Source: Candidatus Omnitrophota bacterium
Lineage (GTDB): Bacteria; Omnitrophota; Gorgyraeia; Aquiviventales; Aquiviventaceae
Direction of reading: 5' to 3'
Length of the DNA stretch: 7,535 nucleotides
Assembly (NCBI GenBank): GCA_016193195.1
Contig: JACPSQ010000010.1
Coordinates: 1-7,535, forward strand
The notes under the pieces were generated by a model. It made no database searches. It was not told the DNA's origin and saw only the letters and a program-made list of their open reading frames with translations. How positions within the stretch are numbered: position 1 is the first letter of the stretch; every line of letters begins with the position of its first letter. Positions 5,004 to 7,535 of this stretch are shown here, piece after piece. The position numbers were made by a program, and so were the translations under genes.

Positions 5004-5556
5004 ACAAAAGGTGCTCTTTCGCTTTGACCAGCGCGTTGATCTCGCCGATGTGCTTGTCGGTGAGCTTCTGGATGTGGTCTTGGGACTTGAAGGCCTCGTC
5101 CTCGCTGATCTGCTTCTCGGCCTTGAGCTTCTTAACGGACTCGTTGGCGTCACGGCGGAGGGTCCGGATGTTCACCCGTCCCTCTTCGGCCATCTTATGA
5201 ACCACCTTCGTCAACTCCTCGCGCCGCTCACCGGTCAGCGGAGGGATCGGCAGGCGCAGGAGCTTCCCGTCCACCACCGGGGTGAGGCCTATCGAGGCCT
5301 TCTGGATGGCCTTTTCGATATCAGGCACGGCGTTCGCATCCCAGGGCTGGATCACCAAAAGGTGCGGCTCTGGGGCGGTGATCGCCGCCAGCTGCTTGAG
5401 CGGGGTGGCGGCGCCGTAGTAGTCCACCGTCACGTGCTCCACCAGCGCCGGCGTCACGCGTCCTCCACGGATCTCCATGAACTCGCGCGTGACGGCGCCC
5501 ACAGCGCGCTTCATCTTGTCCTCAACGTCCTTGTAAAGCGTCTGGATCGAGACCAT
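4999..5556 (-). CDS. frr: Ribosome recycling factor
   Basis: RRF splits post-termination ribosomes together with EF-G, in the cytoplasm. The protein has 185 residues, the normal length. Recognisable segments are IRGGRVTPALVEHVTVDYYG and TPLKQLAAITAPEPHLLVIQPWD (domain II and its borders), IEKAIQKASIGLTPVVDG, LRLPIPPLTGERREELTKVV, the domain I helix VNIRTLRRDANESVKKL containing the conserved arginines, and SQDHIQKLTDKHIGEINALV at the C-terminus. The start ATG at 5556 follows the pyrH stop by 9 nt, and no strong Shine-Dalgarno sequence is visible, which fits translational coupling in the rpsB-tsf-pyrH-frr unit. The stop TAA (4999-5001) is followed by a 117-nt gap and then tRNA-Lys. Confidence 0.97.
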   Translation of the reverse strand: MVSIQTLYKDVEDKMKRAVGAVTREFMEIRGGRVTPALVEHVTVDYYGAATPLKQLAAITAPEPHLLVIQPWDANAVPDIEKAIQKASIGLTPVVDGKLLRLPIPPLTGERREELTKVVHKMAEEGRVNIRTLRRDANESVKKLKAEKQISEDEAFKSQDHIQKLTDKHIGEINALVKAKEHLLL

Positions 5557-5565
5557 CGCTGAAGG

Positions 5566-6438
5566 CTACTGGCGGTTGACGACCTTGGTGCCGACCGCCT
5601 CGCCGCACACGACGCGCTTGATGTTGCCGCTGCGGTGCAGGTTAAAGACGATGATAGGAACGCCGCTGCTCATGCAAAGGCTCACCGCGGTCGCGTCCAT
5701 GACCTTCAGGCCTTTCTTGAGCACGTCGAAGAAGCTCACGCTCGTGAACTTCTTCGCCTGGCGGTTCGTGGCCGGATCGTCGGTGTACACGCCGTCGACG
5801 TTCGTCGCCTTGAGCACGACGTCCGCCCCGATCTCCATCGCCCGAAGCGCCGCCGTCGTGTCCGTCGTGAAGAAGGGGTTGCCGATCCCCCCCACGAAGA
5901 TCACCACCCGGCCCTTCTCGAGGTGGCGGATCGCCCGTCTGCGGATGTAGGGCTCGGCGACCTTGGCGATCTCAATCGCGGTCTGCACCCGCGTCGGCAC
6001 CCCGAGGCGCTCGAGCGCATCCTGCAGCGCGAGGCCGTTGATGGCCGTGGCGAGCATCCCCATGTAGTCCGCGGTGGCGCGCTCCATGCCCGTCGTCGAA
6101 GAGGCCGTCGTCCCCCGGAAGATGTTCCCGCCCCCCACGACGATGGTGACCTGGACGCCGAGGGCCCTGATCCCTTTCACTTGTTCCGCCAGGTCGTTCA
6201 AGACCTTCGGATCAATCCCAAACCCCAACCGGCCCTGCAGCGCTTCCCCGCTGAGCTTGAGGACAATCCGCTTGTATTTCGCCACCGGATCCGCCGAGAC
6301 GCTCGACGCCGGCCGCTTCGCGCTGAGTGCCTGTGGAGCCCCACGGGCAGAGCCCGTGGCACCTCGCCTTCCGCCCGTGGGGCGGAATCCCACCACCTGC
6401 CCATGGCAGCCCGTGGCTCGCAGGTGGTGGGGTCGCAT
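5566..6438 (-). CDS. pyrH: UMP kinase with an apparent N-terminal extension
   Basis: This enzyme phosphorylates UMP to UDP in pyrimidine nucleotide synthesis and belongs to the bacterial amino acid kinase-type UMP kinases, usually hexameric and regulated by GTP/UTP. Family motifs run in order: YKRIVLKLSGEALQG, the phosphate loop VVGGGNIFRG, DYMGMLATAINGLALQDALE, GGIGNPFFTTDTTAALRA, ATNVDGVYTDDP and MDATAVSLCMSSGVPIIVFNL. The conserved part from the GTG at 6285 has 239 residues, a normal length. I prefer the ATG at 6438 because GGGGAG, in the end of tsf, stands 8 nt before it, whereas 6285 has only a weak GGCGGA. This gives 290 residues with about 51 extra basic, low-complexity residues, encoded by three palindromes (6341-6431). 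If 6285 is the real start, the palindromes are an untranslated spacer. Confidence 0.95.
   Translation of the reverse strand: MRPHHLRATGCHGQVVGFRPTGGRRGATGSARGAPQALSAKRPASSVSADPVAKYKRIVLKLSGEALQGRLGFGIDPKVLNDLAEQVKGIRALGVQVTIVVGGGNIFRGTTASSTTGMERATADYMGMLATAINGLALQDALERLGVPTRVQTAIEIAKVAEPYIRRRAIRHLEKGRVVIFVGGIGNPFFTTDTTAALRAMEIGADVVLKATNVDGVYTDDPATNRQAKKFTSVSFFDVLKKGLKVMDATAVSLCMSSGVPIIVFNLHRSGNIKRVVCGEAVGTKVVNRQ
6341..6359. repeat. Palindrome in the 5' region of pyrH, unit 1
   Basis: A perfect 8-bp inverted repeat, CCACGGGC and GCCCGTGG, with a 3-nt loop. GCCCGTGG recurs at 6373-6380 and 6409-6416, linking the three units. Confidence 0.85.
6371..6385. repeat. Palindrome in the 5' region of pyrH, unit 2
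   Basis: A 6-bp inverted repeat, CCGCCC and GGGCGG, with a GTG loop. It contains the second copy of GCCCGTGG. Confidence 0.7.
6389..6431. repeat. Palindrome in the 5' region of pyrH, unit 3
   Basis: A perfect 12-bp stem, CCCACCACCTGC (6389-6400) with GCAGGTGGTGGG (6420-6431), encloses an inner 6-bp stem CCATGG/CCGTGG (one wobble pair) with a CAGC loop. It starts 5 nt after the preferred pyrH ATG. Confidence 0.85.
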
Positions 6439-6440
6439 CT

Positions 6441-6949
6441 TCACGTCTCCCCAAGGGTGAATCTCACGAACCGCCGGATCACCACGTTCTCTCCGGTCTT
6501 GGCGATGAGCGCCTTCAAGAGCTCCTTCACCGAAACGCCGGGATCTTTCACGAACGGCTGCTCCAGGAGACAGGCCTCTTTCACCTCCTCAGCGCTGAGC
6601 GGTCCGTTGGGAGGGACGTCCTCCGCCCGAAGATAGCGGGGGTTCATCGCCGCCACCTGCATCGCCACGTCGCGGCAGAACTGGAGGAACTCCGGCGTCC
6701 GCGCCACGAAGTCGGTTTCACAGTTGACCTCAACGAGCGACCCCAGCCGCCCATTGTGGTGGACGTACGCCTCCACCCGTCCCTGGCCGGGCGCTTCTCG
6801 GCGATCGCGGCGCCCCGCTGGCGCAGGAATGCGAGCGCCTTCGCCTCGTCGCCCCCCGCCGACTCAAGCGCCGCTCGGACGTCGTTGAGCGAGGCGCTGG
6901 TCTTCTCTCGCAGCGCTTTGATCGCTTCGAGATTACCCTTTGTTCTCAT
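6441..6949 (-). pseudogene. tsf: Elongation factor Ts, short form, frameshifted by an apparent 13-nt loss
   Basis: EF-Ts exchanges GDP for GTP on EF-Tu. The ATG at 6949 (MRTKGNLEAIKALREKTSAS) opens the N-terminal UBA-like domain, which continues to GGDEAKALAFLRQRGAAIAEKR at residue 53. The reading frame then fails. From the GTG at 6776 the next frame continues exactly as expected: VEAYVHHNGRLGSLVEVN, CETDFVAR (the core TDFV signature), AMQVAAMNPRYL, EQPFVKDPGVSVKELL, and the ending GENVVIRRFVRFTLGET. A typical protein has about nine residues between the KR and the VEAYVH, but only 14 nt remain here, so about 13 nt are missing at 6777-6790. The original frame otherwise stops at 6644. As tsf is normally single-copy and essential, an assembly or sequencing error is more likely than a dead gene. 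The start overlaps the rpsB end by 17 nt. Confidence 0.92.
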
Positions 6950-7535
6950 CACCGGGGCCAGGCCCTGCCTCCGACCCTGCAACGGCCTGACCGCCGTTCA
7001 CCGTCTCCGGCGTCGAAGCCGCGGTGGGCTCTTGTGTGGTCTCCATCAAGCGCCGCCGCCCGGCGATCACGCGCTCGGCGGCCAGGGCGACAAGGAGCTT
7101 GAGGGAGCGGATGGCGTCGTCATTGCCCGGGATGGGATAGGCAATGAGGTCCGGGTCGCTATTGGTGTCGCAGATCGCCACGATGGGGATGTTGAGCCGG
7201 TTGGCCTCCCGCACGGCAATCTCTTCGCGCTTCGTATCCACGACGAAGAGGCATCCGGGCAGACGGGTCATCTCCGCCAGCCCGCAGAAGTGTTCCTCAA
7301 GCCGCTCCAGCTGGCGCGCGAGCCGGATGGCCTCTTTTTTCATGATCCGATCAAAGAACCCCTCCGCCTTCTGCTTGCGGAGCTCCCGGAGGCGGTCGAT
7401 GCTGACCTTGATCGTCTGGAAGTTCGTCAAGGTCCCTCCCAGCCACCGGTTGGTCACATACGGTGTCCCCGCACGCTGGGCTTCGGCTTCCAAGATGGGC
7501 TTGGCCTGTTTCTTCGTGCCGAGGAAGACAATGAG
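6933..7535 (-). CDS. rpsB: Ribosomal protein S2, N-terminus outside the window
   Basis: S2 is a protein of the small ribosomal subunit, bound near the head-body junction. The frame is open through the window edge; the visible 200 residues begin LIVFLGTKKQAKPI and then show TPYVTNRWLGGTLTNF, IMKKEAIRLARQLERLEEHF, LPGCLFVVDTKREEIAVREA and the signature IVAICDTNSDPDLIAYPIPG followed by NDDAIRSLKLL. By comparison with E. coli S2, roughly 65-70 N-terminal residues are missing to the right. A TTG at 7493 is not a real start, because the family continues upstream. The C-terminal tail of about 35 residues (Thr/Ala/Gly-rich) is beyond the conserved domain. The stop codon lies inside the start of tsf, indicating coupled translation. 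Confidence 0.97.
   Translation of the reverse strand, partial: LIVFLGTKKQAKPILEAEAQRAGTPYVTNRWLGGTLTNFQTIKVSIDRLRELRKQKAEGFFDRIMKKEAIRLARQLERLEEHFCGLAEMTRLPGCLFVVDTKREEIAVREANRLNIPIVAICDTNSDPDLIAYPIPGNDDAIRSLKLLVALAAERVIAGRRRLMETTQEPTAASTPETVNGGQAVAGSEAGPGPGDENKG

Noticed and set aside
5635..6636. Long plus-strand ORF opposite pyrH and tsf
   Set aside because: It is antisense to conserved genes, with Arg/His-rich low-complexity content typical of a GC-rich shadow frame.
6933..7493. TTG at 7493 as the start of ribosomal protein S2
   Set aside because: The frame stays open and matches S2 up to the window edge (LIVFLGTKK), so the gene is truncated by the window.

Overview
The window is a GC-rich stretch of bacterial chromosome with nearly every gene on the minus strand. 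Read in the direction of transcription, from high to low coordinates, the order is: rpsB (ribosomal protein S2, cut by the window edge), tsf (EF-Ts), pyrH (UMP kinase), frr (ribosome recycling factor), a tRNA-Lys(UUU) gene interrupted by a group I intron, a small GIY-YIG family protein, archease, rtcB (RNA ligase), serS (seryl-tRNA synthetase) and an unidentified polytopic membrane protein that runs off the left edge. The theme is translation and tRNA/RNA maintenance.

The rpsB-tsf-pyrH-frr order is a classic bacterial arrangement. Shine-Dalgarno sites are visible before serS, pyrH and the GIY-YIG gene, and the tRNA has no encoded CCA. A bacterial archease/RtcB pair, a short EF-Ts and many small GC-rich palindromes suggest an uncultivated lineage assembled from a metagenome. 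My weak guess is an Omnitrophota-like candidate phylum; the sequence does not prove it.

The main discovery is at 4445-4881. The two halves of a tRNA-Lys lie 364 nt apart, and the intervening RNA has the hallmarks of a group I self-splicing intron: P1 with a U-G pair at the 5' splice site, P2 with a GUAA loop, P3, P4, P6, a P7 formed by GACUAU/AUAGUC, P9 with a GCGA loop and a terminal G. It has no ORF of its own. The insertion point is between U33 and U34 of the anticodon loop.

A second theme is short perfect palindromes of about 20-45 nt. They occur inside serS at the tip of its coiled-coil arm, in the peripheral helices P6 and P8 of the intron, as a dense cluster between the tRNA and the GIY-YIG gene, and in the 5' part of pyrH, where they appear to add an in-frame N-terminal extension. 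Two other inverted-repeat families, built on CACAGAA and GATTTCGCAGATT, occupy the rtcB-archease and membrane protein-serS gaps.

Three genes need a frame change to read as full proteins: tsf (a missing segment of about 13 nt), archease (a missing segment of about 60 nt) and the left-edge membrane protein (one nucleotide at an A5 run). Because tsf is normally essential, assembly or sequencing error is the first explanation to test. The longest stretch without a protein-coding gene is 4236-4998; it is filled by the palindrome cluster, the tRNA with its intron, and a 117-nt gap after frr.
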